NCBI RefSeq assembly: GCF_023278365.1
Contig: NZ_CP075338.1
Coordinates: 930,001-994,000, forward strand
DNA: 64,000 nt
Source: Epilithonimonas zeae
Lineage (GTDB): Bacteria > Bacteroidota > Bacteroidia > Flavobacteriales > Weeksellaceae
Direction of reading: 5' to 3'
The position numbers and the translations under genes were made by a program. This document shows, one piece after another, positions 1 through 7,626 of this stretch; the stretch's first letter is position 1, and every line of letters starts with the position of its first letter. The notes beneath the pieces are model-generated. The model had not been told where the DNA came from. It did not search any database and was given only the letters and a program-made list of their open reading frames with translations.

Positions 1-11
1 CATAAACATAA

Positions 12-134
12 ACTTACACCTCCTTTTTTGTAGAAAATGTCAATAATTTAATACAAAACCTATTTTCTGTCCATTATCCAATTGCATTGACAGAAAAAGT
101 TGCCGCTCATTTTATCGAGAAAGGTTCTTACTAA
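12..134 (+). pseudogene. Possible 3' end of an upstream gene, unrecognised
   Basis: An open frame of 40 codons ends at the TAA at 132-134 and reads like a real protein tail (ending HFIEKGSY). It is followed at once by a strong terminator hairpin, as a true gene end would be. However, an in-frame TAA lies at 9-11 and there is no start codon after it. Adding one T to the T6 run at 24-29 would join this frame to the frame entering from the window edge (HKHKLTPPF...), so a frameshift or a sequence error is possible. No family was recognised. Confidence 0.25.
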
Positions 135-155
135 ATAATCAATTTGATTATAACC

Positions 156-187
156 AAACCAGCCTCATAAATTTATGAGGCTGGTTT
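156..187. terminator. Bidirectional intrinsic terminator
   Basis: A perfect 16-bp-arm palindrome reads AAACCAGCCTCATAAA and then its reverse complement, with A-rich sequence before it and T-rich sequence after it. It lies between the end of the leftmost reading frame and the convergent DUF2971 gene, so it can serve both. Confidence 0.8.
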
Positions 188-220
188 TATTTTAATATTA
201 AAACAACAATATTTGTATCA

Positions 221-922
221 TTATCTGTATGAGGATTTTGACCTTTCAATCTCAATATCACCTAAATTTAGAGTTTCCAAATACACCGAAATTGCAGAAC
301 TCAAAACTAAATTCTTAGGCCCGATAATAACTTTTTTAATAGGGTTAGTTTTAATCTCTTTCTCTTCACTAAATGCAGGATTTTTAAATGCTACTAAATC
401 AAATGCAATATTCGAACAAGCATTAAAAAAATCTTCACCAAATTGTTCCTCTTCTCTAAGGTTTTGTTCCACAGAATATAAAGCCTTTATAACAGAAGTC
501 AATTCTTTAATTTGTTTTTGTTCATTGTATTCTACTTTTAAAGCTTTAATATTTAACTTCAGTAAATCTTTAGAATTAAAACCGATACAATAGCCATTAC
601 CATCATTAGAATATGCTCTCCATTGGCTTAGAACATCTCCATCTAATGAAAAACAAGATGCTAACACTAAACATTTTGAGCCGGAAATATGTATAATCTT
701 ATCTATTGAATCAATGAATTCATAACCAAATTCTGTAATTAGATTGTTCGCTACTTTTTCCCAAATCGAATATCCCCAATGCATCTCCATAAAATCATTC
801 ATAGAAAAAACATCACACAATCTAATATTTTTATTTGTACAAATTGAATGAAAAGTTTCTGCAGAACAGTAATGATAAATTAAATCATTTTTTTTCGGTT
901 TATAACTTCTGCTATATAACAT
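221..922 (-). CDS. DUF2971 family protein
   Basis: This 233-residue protein has the sequence style of DUF2971 proteins: an N-terminal YHYCSAETFHSI stretch (about residues 17-28), then RLCDVFSMNDFMEMHWG, then the characteristic block ASCFSLDGDVLSQWRAYSNDG followed by GYCIGF in the middle. The molecular function of the family is not established, though members are often seen in accessory or defence-like regions. There is no signal peptide or membrane segment, so it is probably cytosolic. It is convergent with whatever ends at 134 and has no obvious operon partner. The C-terminal 80 residues are Lys/Glu-rich and less characteristic. Confidence 0.75.
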   Translation of the reverse strand: MLYSRSYKPKKNDLIYHYCSAETFHSICTNKNIRLCDVFSMNDFMEMHWGYSIWEKVANNLITEFGYEFIDSIDKIIHISGSKCLVLASCFSLDGDVLSQWRAYSNDGNGYCIGFNSKDLLKLNIKALKVEYNEQKQIKELTSVIKALYSVEQNLREEEQFGEDFFNACSNIAFDLVAFKNPAFSEEKEIKTNPIKKVIIGPKNLVLSSAISVYLETLNLGDIEIERSKSSYR

Positions 923-1007
923 TTTATATTATTAGTTTATTGATATGAACGCTATGTGTAACTATAAATCAAATTTAAGAAATTGAATTATCAAAACAAA
1001 CTATGAT

Positions 1008-1030
1008 GGCGCAGATTTGCAATCTGTGCC
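1008..1030. repeat. REP-like hairpin
   Basis: GGCGCAGATT and AATCTGTGCC flank the 3-nt loop TGC, with one G.T wobble. It is a short GC-richer palindrome in AT-rich intergenic DNA, resembling REP-type repeats. It lies about 40 bp before the 21-bp tandem array. Confidence 0.6.
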
Positions 1031-1068
1031 TACTAAAATAGAAAATTACTAAAAATAAAAATAATCTT

Positions 1069-1328
1069 CTTACTGCAATAAGAAAGTTAGCAACTGCAGA
1101 GAGAAAACTCCTTACTGCAAGTAGAAAGTTAGCTACTGCAAAAAGAAATCTAGTATCCGTCAAAAGAAAACTTGCGACCGTAAAAGGAAATCTAACATTC
1201 GTCAAAAGGGAACTCGTGACCGTAAAAGGAAACCTAGCATCCGTCAAAAGAAAACTCGTGACCGTAAAAGGAAACCTAGCACCCGTCAAAAGAAAACTCG
1301 TGACCGTCAGAAGAAATCTCCTGTCCGT
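1069..1328. repeat. Tandem array of about twelve 21-bp units
   Basis: Successive 21-bp units follow the pattern (g/c)nnnCcGTnAAAaGgAAncT without gaps. Examples are GTGACCGTAAAAGGAAACCT (twice, at 1216 and 1258), GCATCCGTCAAAAGAAAACT and GCACCCGTCAAAAGAAAACT. The left units are diverged (ACTGCA in place of CCGT) and the right units nearly identical, with an alternating two-unit register of about 42 bp. Because 21 is a multiple of 3, frames stay open on both strands. The + frame would give a basic heptad (L-A-T-V-K-R-K type), but no start codon precedes it. The stretch 923-1356 holds this array and the hairpin at 1008 and no supportable gene. Confidence 0.9.
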
Positions 1329-1356
1329 AACATATTATTTACTCGAAAAGAAAAAA

Positions 1357-2568
1357 TCAAAACAAACTCAACTGTATCCCATAACTCCCTTTCGGCGGCT
1401 TCGCATCACCAAAAACAGTTTTCCCACCAAATCGCCAGGAGTTTTGTCGCTCCTCTTCTATCACTTTTTCAAGATTAAAATCTGGAGTAAAATTCTCTTC
1501 AGTTCTCACAGCAATCTCGTGTAGTTTTTTAATCGCAAGATTTTTATCCGTGTTTCCAAGTTTAGATTTCTCAATACCGGTTCTTAGAATAGAAATTGTT
1601 TCGTCATAAGTTTGGGTAGGAACAGGAAACGGATGACCGTCTTTTCCCCCGTACGCAAAAGAAAAACGAGCCGGGTCTGTAAATCTGGAAGGCGCCCCGT
1701 GAATCACCTCACTCACCAAAGCCAGAGACTGCATCGTACGCGGGCCAACACCTTTCAGCATCAGCAAATCTTCAAAATTCTCAGGTTCATTTTCTCTCGC
1801 CAGCCAAAGAATATTCCCGAGCTTTTTCATATCCACATCACTCGCCAAAACCTCGTGATGAGCCGGCAAAATTAAACGCTGGAAATCCTGCATCCATTTC
1901 TCGGAATCGGTTTTGGTGATGTCAACGATGCCGTTTCTGTTTTGTTCTGCTTCGGAAGATGTGAGGTTGAGAATATTTCCACGATTAACGCCGGAGATTC
2001 CCGTGTGAGGTTCATTGACAAAAGAAGTTACAATTTCCGACAGCCAATGATAACGCCTCGCTGTTCCGTCAGAATCGTGCATCCCTTGCTGAACAACCGC
2101 CCAATTCCCTTGGTCGGACAAAATAAAATTATGCAGATAAAGCTGGTAACCATCCTGAATCGCAGTGTTATCAACCTTTGCAGACAACTTGCTGCAACGC
2201 ACCAAGTCATTGCCATCAAGACCTGTGGAATCTGCAATTTTTAGTAATTCATTCGGTGCATCTTTGGAGAATTTTCCTTTTCCACCGGCAATGTAAATTC
2301 CGAGAGATTTAGAATTCGGATTAATGGCTCGTTTCAAAGCACCCATCACAGAAGTCGTGATTCCTGAAGAATGCCAGTCCATTCCCATCACTGCTCCAAA
2401 ACTCTGGAACCAAAACGGGTCAGCCAATCGTCTCAACACTTCATCTTTCCCGTAATCTGCAAGAATCACTTCCACAATTGCCAGTCCAAGCCTGGACATA
2501 CGCTCATACAGCCAGGGCGGAACCTGACCGTAATGCAATGGCAAGTCTGCAGTTCCGGAACGTTTCAT
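1357..2568 (-). CDS. DUF763 domain-containing protein
   Basis: This 403-residue protein opens with the signature of DUF763 (KRSGTADLPLHYGQVPPWLYERM, residues 2-24, given only to identify the family). A conserved WHSSGITTSVMGALK block follows near residues 65-79, and a helix-hairpin-helix-like LLMLKGVGPRTMQSLALVSE stretch lies near residue 270. The family is widespread in bacteria and archaea with no established biochemical role; the HhH-like turn hints at nucleic-acid binding, which is inference. There is no export signal. It lies downstream of the ArsC-like gene on the same strand, separated by a 51-bp palindrome. Confidence 0.85.
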   Translation of the reverse strand: MKRSGTADLPLHYGQVPPWLYERMSRLGLAIVEVILADYGKDEVLRRLADPFWFQSFGAVMGMDWHSSGITTSVMGALKRAINPNSKSLGIYIAGGKGKFSKDAPNELLKIADSTGLDGNDLVRCSKLSAKVDNTAIQDGYQLYLHNFILSDQGNWAVVQQGMHDSDGTARRYHWLSEIVTSFVNEPHTGISGVNRGNILNLTSSEAEQNRNGIVDITKTDSEKWMQDFQRLILPAHHEVLASDVDMKKLGNILWLARENEPENFEDLLMLKGVGPRTMQSLALVSEVIHGAPSRFTDPARFSFAYGGKDGHPFPVPTQTYDETISILRTGIEKSKLGNTDKNLAIKKLHEIAVRTEENFTPDFNLEKVIEEERQNSWRFGGKTVFGDAKPPKGSYGIQLSLF

Positions 2569-2596
2569 TTTTTATTTTAATTGATTTAGCAGATTA

Positions 2597-2647
2597 TTTG
2601 TCATTCCGTAGGAATCTAAACAGTTTAGATTCCTACGGAATGACAAA
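2597..2647. repeat. Near-perfect 25-bp-arm palindrome
   Basis: The left arm at 2597-2621 starts TTTGTCATTCCGTAGGAATC. The right arm at 2623-2647 is its exact reverse complement, with a single A between them. The TTTGTCATTC/GAATGACAAA ends are the same words that bound the elements at 8660 and 9069, so this appears to be a collapsed member of the same repeat family. It lies between two genes on the same strand. Confidence 0.85.
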
Positions 2648-2688
2648 ATGGCTTTCTTAGATTTTAACTTATGTATTTTGCGATAAAA

Positions 2689-3039
2689 TTATTTTTCAAA
2701 AAAAGCATTCAGGGTTTCAAGATTTTTTTTATCACTTCCCGCAAAAACTTCATTATCCGTGATAAAGACCGGACGTTTCAAAAAACTGTAATGGTCAAGA
2801 ATCAACTTCTTAAAATCCTTTTCTTTCAAAGAACTCACATCAATTCCTCTTTCCTTGATTTGCGTTGATTTCTTACTGAAAAGCGCTTCATAAGATTTCG
2901 TTTTCTCATACATCTCTTCCAGTTCCGCTTCGGTTACAGGTTGCGATTTGATTTCTCTCAGTTCCCAGTCAGAAAGGTTAAGAGGTGTCATTATTTTCTT
3001 GTTGGTTCCGCAGGTTTTGAGGTAGAATACTTTTTTCAT
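2689..3039 (-). CDS. ArsC/Spx-like thioredoxin-fold protein
   Basis: This 116-residue protein (MKKVFYLKTCGTNKK...) has the ArsC/Spx thioredoxin fold: a start strand, then a CGTN loop at residues 10-13, and a RPVFITDNEVFAG segment near residue 85 matching the cis-Pro/RP region of the family. The usual CX2C of Spx is not present; the single N-terminal Cys is as in arsenate-reductase-type members. An ATG at 3039 was chosen over a TTG five codons upstream. Substrate is unknown, and no ars genes are near. It is divergent from the thioesterase gene. Confidence 0.75.
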   Translation of the reverse strand: MKKVFYLKTCGTNKKIMTPLNLSDWELREIKSQPVTEAELEEMYEKTKSYEALFSKKSTQIKERGIDVSSLKEKDFKKLILDHYSFLKRPVFITDNEVFAGSDKKNLETLNAFFEK

Positions 3040-3081
3040 TTTTATTAAAGTCAAGCGATTTAAAATAGAATTCGGGAATTA

Positions 3082-3089
3082 CAAATTTA
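3082..3089 (-). promoter_or_regulatory. TAnnTTTG -7 box for the ArsC-like gene
   Basis: On the minus strand this reads TAAATTTG, matching the Bacteroidota -7 element. It lies 43 nt before the ATG of the ArsC-like gene. Confidence 0.5.
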
Positions 3090-3148
3090 GTACAAATGTC
3101 AAAGGAATAAAACATAAATAATGAAGATATAATCTGAAATTTCTTCCC

Positions 3149-3156
3149 TATTTTTG
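3149..3156 (+). promoter_or_regulatory. TAnnTTTG -7 box for the thioesterase gene
   Basis: TATTTTTG matches the Bacteroidota -7 consensus and lies 17 nt before the ATG at 3174, giving a short leader. Confidence 0.5.
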
Positions 3157-3173
3157 ATACAAATAAGAATAGA

Positions 3174-3641
3174 ATGGAAAACAAACCGGTCACGTTTCAG
3201 TTTATTTCTGAACCGACAGACGTTAATTTCGGAGGCAATGTTCACGGAGGAAGTGTGATGAAATGGATAGATCAAGTCGGTTACGCCTGCGCAAGCAATT
3301 GGTCAGGAACATATTGTGTAACGGTTTATGTTGGCGGAATCCGATTTTATCAACCTATTAAAATCGGAGAAATTGTCAAATTAGAATCGCACGTCATTTT
3401 CACAGGAAGCACAAGTATGCATATCGCTATTGATGTTTTTTCAAGAAATGTAAAAGAGAAAAAATTCGAGAAGAAAACGCATTGCATTATTGTATTTGTA
3501 GCGGTTGATGAAAACGGAAAAGCAGTACAAGTTCCAAAATGGGAACCAACCACAGAAAAGCAAATTCAGTTGGAACAATATGCAAAAAAACTGATGAACC
3601 TGAGAAAAGACATCGAAGATGAGATGAAACCATTTTTATGA
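3174..3641 (+). CDS. Acyl-CoA thioesterase (hotdog fold)
   Basis: This 155-residue cytosolic protein hydrolyses acyl-CoA thioesters by family. The diagnostic block NFGGNVHGGSVMKWIDQVG (about residues 19-37) is the hotdog helix with the catalytic Asp of the YciA/BFIT-type family. It is followed by a conserved V(T)VYVGGIRFYQPIKIGE strand pair near residues 50-65. Length fits single-domain members. The chain end is rich in Lys/Glu. It stands alone with its own promoter box; a role in fatty-acid or CoA turnover is inferred from the family. Confidence 0.85.
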   Translation: MENKPVTFQFISEPTDVNFGGNVHGGSVMKWIDQVGYACASNWSGTYCVTVYVGGIRFYQPIKIGEIVKLESHVIFTGSTSMHIAIDVFSRNVKEKKFEKKTHCIIVFVAVDENGKAVQVPKWEPTTEKQIQLEQYAKKLMNLRKDIEDEMKPFL

Positions 3642-3743
3642 ATTGATAATTTAAACGATTTATATTTAAGAATCAACAATTCATAATAATTATAAATTAA
3701 ATAAAATTAATGATTTGATTGATTTTATAAACTTAATAACACC

Positions 3744-3751
3744 TAATTTTG
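3744..3751 (+). promoter_or_regulatory. TAnnTTTG -7 box before the T9SS protein
   Basis: TAATTTTG lies 28 nt before the TTG start at 3779, which supports using that non-ATG start. Confidence 0.5.
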
Positions 3752-3778
3752 TTCTGAAAAATTAAAAAAGTATTCAAA

Positions 3779-5329
3779 TTGAACAAAAAAATTATCAGTT
3801 TATTAGCCTTATCATTAGTGGTTAATATCAATGCGCAGGTTTTCAATGCAGGTTTCGAAAATAACAATGGCACACCGCTGTCTCAATTCAAAACAATCAA
3901 TGCAGATGGATTAACAGTTCCGGAATGGGGACAAGTACAGGAATTCAATACAGAAGCCTGGATTCAGTTTTATGACGGTTATGACAACAAAATTGCTTTC
4001 AGTACATCTTATTATTCTCCGGAAGGCCAGGCGAATGATTGGTTGATTACACCAGCAATTACAATTCCTAACACAGGAACGCCAACACTTTATTGGAAAG
4101 GAAAATCCTACGACTTTGAATATACAGACTCCTACGCTGTAAAAGTTTCTGTGACCAATGACAGCCCGGAATCTTTCACAACGTTGACTCAGATTGATGC
4201 CGAGCAACCGTTTGACTACGCATCGCATACTTTAGACTTATCCGATTACAAAGGAAAAACCATCTATTTGGCTTTCGTAAATAACACAAACAGCGGAACA
4301 TATTTAGCTTTAGATGATTTGTATATCAGCCAATCTGCAGATTGCGTGATGCCTTCATTAGATGGATTTTCGGTTTCGAATCTTAAACCAAATTCAGTAA
4401 CAATCAACTGGTCAGCAACCAGCGGAATTACTAATTATGATACAGGATTGACAACTTTTGACACTTCTGTTTCTTCCAAAGGAATCACTTCTACAACAAC
4501 AAAGAGTTTTGATAATTTGCAAGCCGGAAAAAGATATCAGTTCTTTTTGAAAAATGCGGATTGCGGTTCGGGCTGGGCTGGTCCGAAATCCATTTGGACA
4601 CCCACAGAACTTCCCTATTCCTATGATTTCGAAAAAACAGTCGAGAATTATGGCGAATATGATTCTGATGGTTGGGCGTCTACGACTTGGCTGATGGGAG
4701 AAAATCAGTCTGTTGCTCAAAACGGAAGCGGTTACGCTTATAACAATACAAGTACTTCTGCTGCCGGGAAAAATGACTGGTTATTCTCCTATCCAATCTA
4801 TCTTAAAAACGGCGAAACGGTTACAGTAAAATATCACACAGCGATAGGAAGTGAAGAAGCAGAACCTGCTACTTTGAAAGTTGCCGTAGCAAGTGCACCG
4901 GACAAAAATAATATCAGTGCAAATCTAAGCACTCAAACTGTTTCTCAACAAACTTATACAGAACATACAGTTAGTTACACGGCAACAGCTGACCAGGTTT
5001 ACTATATTGGATTTGGAAATACAACTGCTCAGGTTACTACAACAACTGCTCTAAGACTTGATAATATCAGTTTCACAAAAAATAATTTGGCTGTGAATGA
5101 TGTTAATAAAACCAACATCAAAGTTTATCCAAATCCTGTTGTCGACCAGTTGAATATCAAGACAGACGAGACAATCAAATCGGTTCAAGTTTATTCCTTA
5201 GACGGAAAATTGCTTAAAACAATCAATGGAAATACAACCATAGTTGATTTTAAAAATTATCCAAAAGGTTCTTATTTGGTGAAGATTGAAACCAACAAAT
5301 CAACGACTTCTCAAAAAGTTATAAAATAA
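3779..5329 (+). CDS. T9SS-secreted adhesin-like protein (choice-of-anchor J, FnIII)
   Basis: This 516-residue secreted protein uses a TTG start. Residues 1-20 are a signal peptide (MNKKIISLLALSLVVNINAQ). Residues about 22-185 form a cleaved-adhesin/choice-of-anchor-J type beta sandwich (NDWLITPAITIP, LALDDLYIS). Residues 190-275 look like a fibronectin type III domain, and a second sandwich occupies about 280-435 (NDWLFSYPIYL, LRLDNISF). The last 75 residues are a T9SS type A sorting domain (KVYPNPVVDQLNI ... LKTINGN ... GSYLVKIET). It is therefore exported by Sec, then by T9SS to the surface or medium. No catalytic motif was seen, so adhesion or matrix binding is only suggested by the domains. 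Confidence 0.85.
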   Translation: MNKKIISLLALSLVVNINAQVFNAGFENNNGTPLSQFKTINADGLTVPEWGQVQEFNTEAWIQFYDGYDNKIAFSTSYYSPEGQANDWLITPAITIPNTGTPTLYWKGKSYDFEYTDSYAVKVSVTNDSPESFTTLTQIDAEQPFDYASHTLDLSDYKGKTIYLAFVNNTNSGTYLALDDLYISQSADCVMPSLDGFSVSNLKPNSVTINWSATSGITNYDTGLTTFDTSVSSKGITSTTTKSFDNLQAGKRYQFFLKNADCGSGWAGPKSIWTPTELPYSYDFEKTVENYGEYDSDGWASTTWLMGENQSVAQNGSGYAYNNTSTSAAGKNDWLFSYPIYLKNGETVTVKYHTAIGSEEAEPATLKVAVASAPDKNNISANLSTQTVSQQTYTEHTVSYTATADQVYYIGFGNTTAQVTTTTALRLDNISFTKNNLAVNDVNKTNIKVYPNPVVDQLNIKTDETIKSVQVYSLDGKLLKTINGNTTIVDFKNYPKGSYLVKIETNKSTTSQKVIK

Positions 5330-5343
5330 GTTAAAAAAAATAG

Positions 5344-5373
5344 TTGCAGAATTAAAAATCATTTCTAAATTTG
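5344..5373 (+). promoter_or_regulatory. trp operon promoter (TTG-N19-TAnnTTTG)
   Basis: TTG at 5344-5346, exactly 19 nt, then TAAATTTG at 5366-5373, a full match to the Bacteroidota -33/-7 arrangement. It sits just before the Trp-rich leader peptide. Confidence 0.75.
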
Positions 5374-5378
5374 TCCCA

Positions 5379-5456
5379 ATGAAATTAATGAACACAAAAA
5401 ACTGGTGGTGGCTTTCAAACTCTTTGTCGGGTCTGAAAGGATTATCGGTGTTCTAA
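5379..5456 (+). CDS. trpL: trp leader peptide (Trp-Trp-Trp)
   Basis: This 22- or 25-codon ORF can start at ATG 5379 or, in frame, at ATG 5388 (MNTKNWWWLSN...). It ends with TAA at 5454-5456. Three consecutive TGG codons lie at 5403-5411, which is otherwise very unlikely for so short an ORF. It lies between the promoter and the terminator in front of trpE. By the established logic of transcription attenuation, ribosome stalling at these codons when charged tRNA-Trp is scarce would let the operon be read. Start 5388 leaves a better leader length than 5379, which lies almost at the expected transcription start. Confidence 0.88.
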   Translation: MKLMNTKNWWWLSNSLSGLKGLSVF

Positions 5457-5521
5457 AATTCTGAACTAACTATAACTCAATCATAATAAGACTTCGACAT
5501 TTTTGTTGAAGTCTTTTTTTA
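5412..5521 (+). promoter_or_regulatory. Transcription attenuator with alternative hairpins
   Basis: Three mutually exclusive pairings can be read. (1) Protector hairpin: 5412-5422 with 5429-5439, ten pairs and one mismatch, starting directly after the Trp codons. (2) Antiterminator: 5425-5434 with 5489-5499, ten pairs around a bulged base. (3) Terminator: 5488-5499 with 5504-5515, twelve pairs including one G.U, a loop of four T, then a T tract to 5520. A ribosome stalled on the TGG codons would cover the 5' arm of (1), free 5426-5434 and favour (2) over (3). The pairings were derived by eye, without energies. Confidence 0.8.
5488..5521 (+). terminator. trp attenuator terminator
   Basis: The stem AAGACTTCGAC / GTTGAAGTCTT, extended by one A-T pair, is followed by an uninterrupted T tract. 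It is located 45 bp before the trpE start and after the leader peptide stop. Confidence 0.88.
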
Positions 5522-5565
5522 TTAATGACTTCGACAAGCCTTAATAAAAATGAAAATTATTTAAA

Positions 5566-6984
5566 ATGAACTTGGAAAACATCATCAATATAAAAACCTC
5601 TGTTAAATCCCGTCTAGCAGACCTTTACACGCCGATTGGGATTTATCTCCGTCTTCGCGACCAATTTCGTGATACGATTCTCTTGGAAAGCGCAGGAAAT
5701 CAGAATTCTGAAAATTCGTTTTCTTTCATTTGTGTCAACGCAATTGCCGGAATTGAAATTCGAAATTACGATGAAGCAGAACTGAAATTTCCGCTTGAAA
5801 ATCCTCAGAAAATTGATTTGAAAAATGAAAAATTATCTGATTTGATGCAGGAATTTTCCAATTGTTTCAAATGTGAAAAACCCAACCACGAGATTGGAAA
5901 ACAAGCGCAGGGATTTTTCGGCTACACCAGTTATGATGCGATTCCGTTTTTTGAGAATATCAAATTCAAAGAACAATCGGAGGAAAATAAAATTCCGTTG
6001 ATGCGTTATCGTCTTTATCAATATGTGATTGCAATCAATCATCACAACGACGAAATGTTCCTGATTGAAAATAAAATCAATGGAATGAAATCAGAACTAT
6101 CAACGCTTGAAAATATCATTAATCAAAAAAACGCACCGGTTTTTCCCTTCGAATTGACCTCAGAAGAAACTTCAAATCTAACTGACAACGAATATCTTGA
6201 ATCAGTTGAATTTGCCAAAAAACATTGTTTCCGTGGTGATGTTTTTCAGTTAGTTTTAAGCAGAAGATTTGAGCAGAATTTTCAAGGCGATGAGTTCAAT
6301 GTTTATCGTGCTTTGCGAAATATCAATCCTTCTCCTTATTTATTCTTCTTCGATTATGGCGATTATAAATTAATGGGCTCAAGTCCGGAAAGTCAGCTGA
6401 TTATCAAAAATAGAAAAGCTATAATCCATCCAATTGCAGGCACTTTCAAACGAACCGGAAATATCGAAAAAGATTTGGAATCAGCAGAAGAACTCAAAAA
6501 AGACCCCAAAGAAAATGCCGAGCATACGATGTTGGTAGATTTGGCAAGAAATGATTTGAGCATTCACGGTAAAAATACTACAGTTTCAAAACTGAAAGAA
6601 ATCCACTTTTTCTCACACGTGATTCATATGGTTTCCGAAGTTGTGGCTGATGTCAAAGAAGACCAAAATCCTTGTGAAATGATTGCAACCACTTTCCCAC
6701 AAGGCACTTTGAGCGGCGCTCCAAAATACAGAGCAATGCAATTGATTGATGAGCACGAGAAAACGTCCAGAAGTTATTACGCAGGATGTATCGGTTTTGT
6801 TGGCTTCGACGGAAGTTGTAATCAGGCGATTATGATAAGAACTTTCCTAAGCAAAAATAACACTCTATTTTATCAAGCCGGAGCCGGAATTGTTGCAAAA
6901 TCTATTGCAGAAAACGAACTTCAGGAAGTTAATAACAAATTAGGCGCTCTGAAAAAAGCCATTTTAAAAGCAGAAAAATTATGA
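5566..6984 (+). CDS. trpE: Anthranilate synthase component I
   Basis: This 472-residue subunit converts chorismate and ammonia to anthranilate, using ammonia from TrpG. The N-terminal LLES motif (residues 39-42) is the usual tryptophan feedback site. The chorismate-binding domain fills about residues 200-465, with GDVFQLVLSRR, HPIAGTFKRTG, EHTMLVDLARNDL, FPQGTLSGAPK and YYAGCIGFVGFDG blocks. It is the first gene after the attenuator and overlaps trpG by 4 bp (ATGA), which suggests translational coupling of the two subunits. PabB is the main alternative, but the operon context settles it. Confidence 0.97.
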   Translation: MNLENIINIKTSVKSRLADLYTPIGIYLRLRDQFRDTILLESAGNQNSENSFSFICVNAIAGIEIRNYDEAELKFPLENPQKIDLKNEKLSDLMQEFSNCFKCEKPNHEIGKQAQGFFGYTSYDAIPFFENIKFKEQSEENKIPLMRYRLYQYVIAINHHNDEMFLIENKINGMKSELSTLENIINQKNAPVFPFELTSEETSNLTDNEYLESVEFAKKHCFRGDVFQLVLSRRFEQNFQGDEFNVYRALRNINPSPYLFFFDYGDYKLMGSSPESQLIIKNRKAIIHPIAGTFKRTGNIEKDLESAEELKKDPKENAEHTMLVDLARNDLSIHGKNTTVSKLKEIHFFSHVIHMVSEVVADVKEDQNPCEMIATTFPQGTLSGAPKYRAMQLIDEHEKTSRSYYAGCIGFVGFDGSCNQAIMIRTFLSKNNTLFYQAGAGIVAKSIAENELQEVNNKLGALKKAILKAEKL

Positions 6985-7574
6985 AAATATTAGTCTTTGA
7001 TAATTACGATAGTTTCACTTACAATTTGGTCCAAATCATCGAGCAAATTATTGGTTCGGAAGTGGATGTTTATAGAAACGACCAAATTGCATTGGAGGAT
7101 ATCGAAAAATATGACAAAATCATTCTTTCTCCAGGTCCCGGAATTCCCGAAGAAGCTGGAATCTTGTTGGATTTGATTAAGAAATATGCACCAACCAAAT
7201 CTATTTTCGGAGTTTGTCTTGGACAACAAGCAATTGCGGAAGCTTTTGGCGGAAGTCTCATTAATTTATCTGAAATCTATCACGGTGTTGCAACGGAAGC
7301 TGTTCAGATTAACGCTCATAAAATTTTTAACGGTTTACCGGAAACTTTGGAAGTTGGGCGGTATCATTCCTGGGCGGTAAATCCTGACGATTTCCCAACA
7401 GAATTAGAAATCACAAGCGTTGACAAAAACGGAATGATTATGAGTTTGAAACACAAAACTTATGATATTCACGCTGTACAATATCACCCGGAAAGTATTC
7501 TGACGCCTGATGGAAAACAGATTTTAGAAAACTTTTTGAAGTTGGATGCTAGAAGTCAAAAGTCAGAAGAATAA
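6981..7574 (+). CDS. trpG: Anthranilate synthase component II (glutamine amidotransferase)
   Basis: This 197-residue class I glutamine amidotransferase supplies ammonia to TrpE. The catalytic triad is visible: Cys79 in FGVCLGQQAIAEAFGG, and His169 with Glu171 in VQYHPESILTPDG. PGPG lies at 51-54. The start overlaps the trpE stop. The last residues (DARSQKSEE) fall in a repeat-like word (agaagtcaaaagtcagaag), so the natural C-terminus has probably been altered or extended by an intergenic repeat. It may also serve p-aminobenzoate synthesis, as in many bacteria with one TrpG/PabA. Confidence 0.95.
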   Translation: MKILVFDNYDSFTYNLVQIIEQIIGSEVDVYRNDQIALEDIEKYDKIILSPGPGIPEEAGILLDLIKKYAPTKSIFGVCLGQQAIAEAFGGSLINLSEIYHGVATEAVQINAHKIFNGLPETLEVGRYHSWAVNPDDFPTELEITSVDKNGMIMSLKHKTYDIHAVQYHPESILTPDGKQILENFLKLDARSQKSEE

Positions 7575-7599
7575 AAATAACGCACAAATACTTCCGACT
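7561..7599. repeat. Low-complexity hairpin word at the trpG end
   Basis: AGTCAGAAG at 7561-7569 pairs with CTTCCGACT at 7591-7599 (one wobble) within a run of agtc/gact-type words extending about 7549-7618. It straddles the trpG stop and the trpG-trpD gap and resembles short self-complementary spacers elsewhere in the window. Confidence 0.5.
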
Positions 7600-7626
7600 T
7601 CAGACATCTGGCTTCGGACTAATATT

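Noticed and set aside
975-1289. Minus-strand ORF over the 21-bp array (hydrophobic repeats)
   Set aside because: It is open only because the repeat unit is a multiple of three. The translation is a repeat artefact with a GTG start, and the opposite strand is equally open.
1069-1328. Possible CRISPR array
   Set aside because: Units are contiguous 21-mers without unique spacers, and there are no cas genes nearby.
2597-2647. Intrinsic terminator between the ArsC-like and DUF763 genes
   Set aside because: The arms are perfect, but there is no T tract on either strand directly after the stem. It fits better as a member of the TTTGTCATTC repeat family.
7546-7626. Upstream TTG start for trpD
   Set aside because: The added residues come from repeat-like sequence overlapping the trpG end. 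The ATG at 7627 begins the normal family N-terminus.
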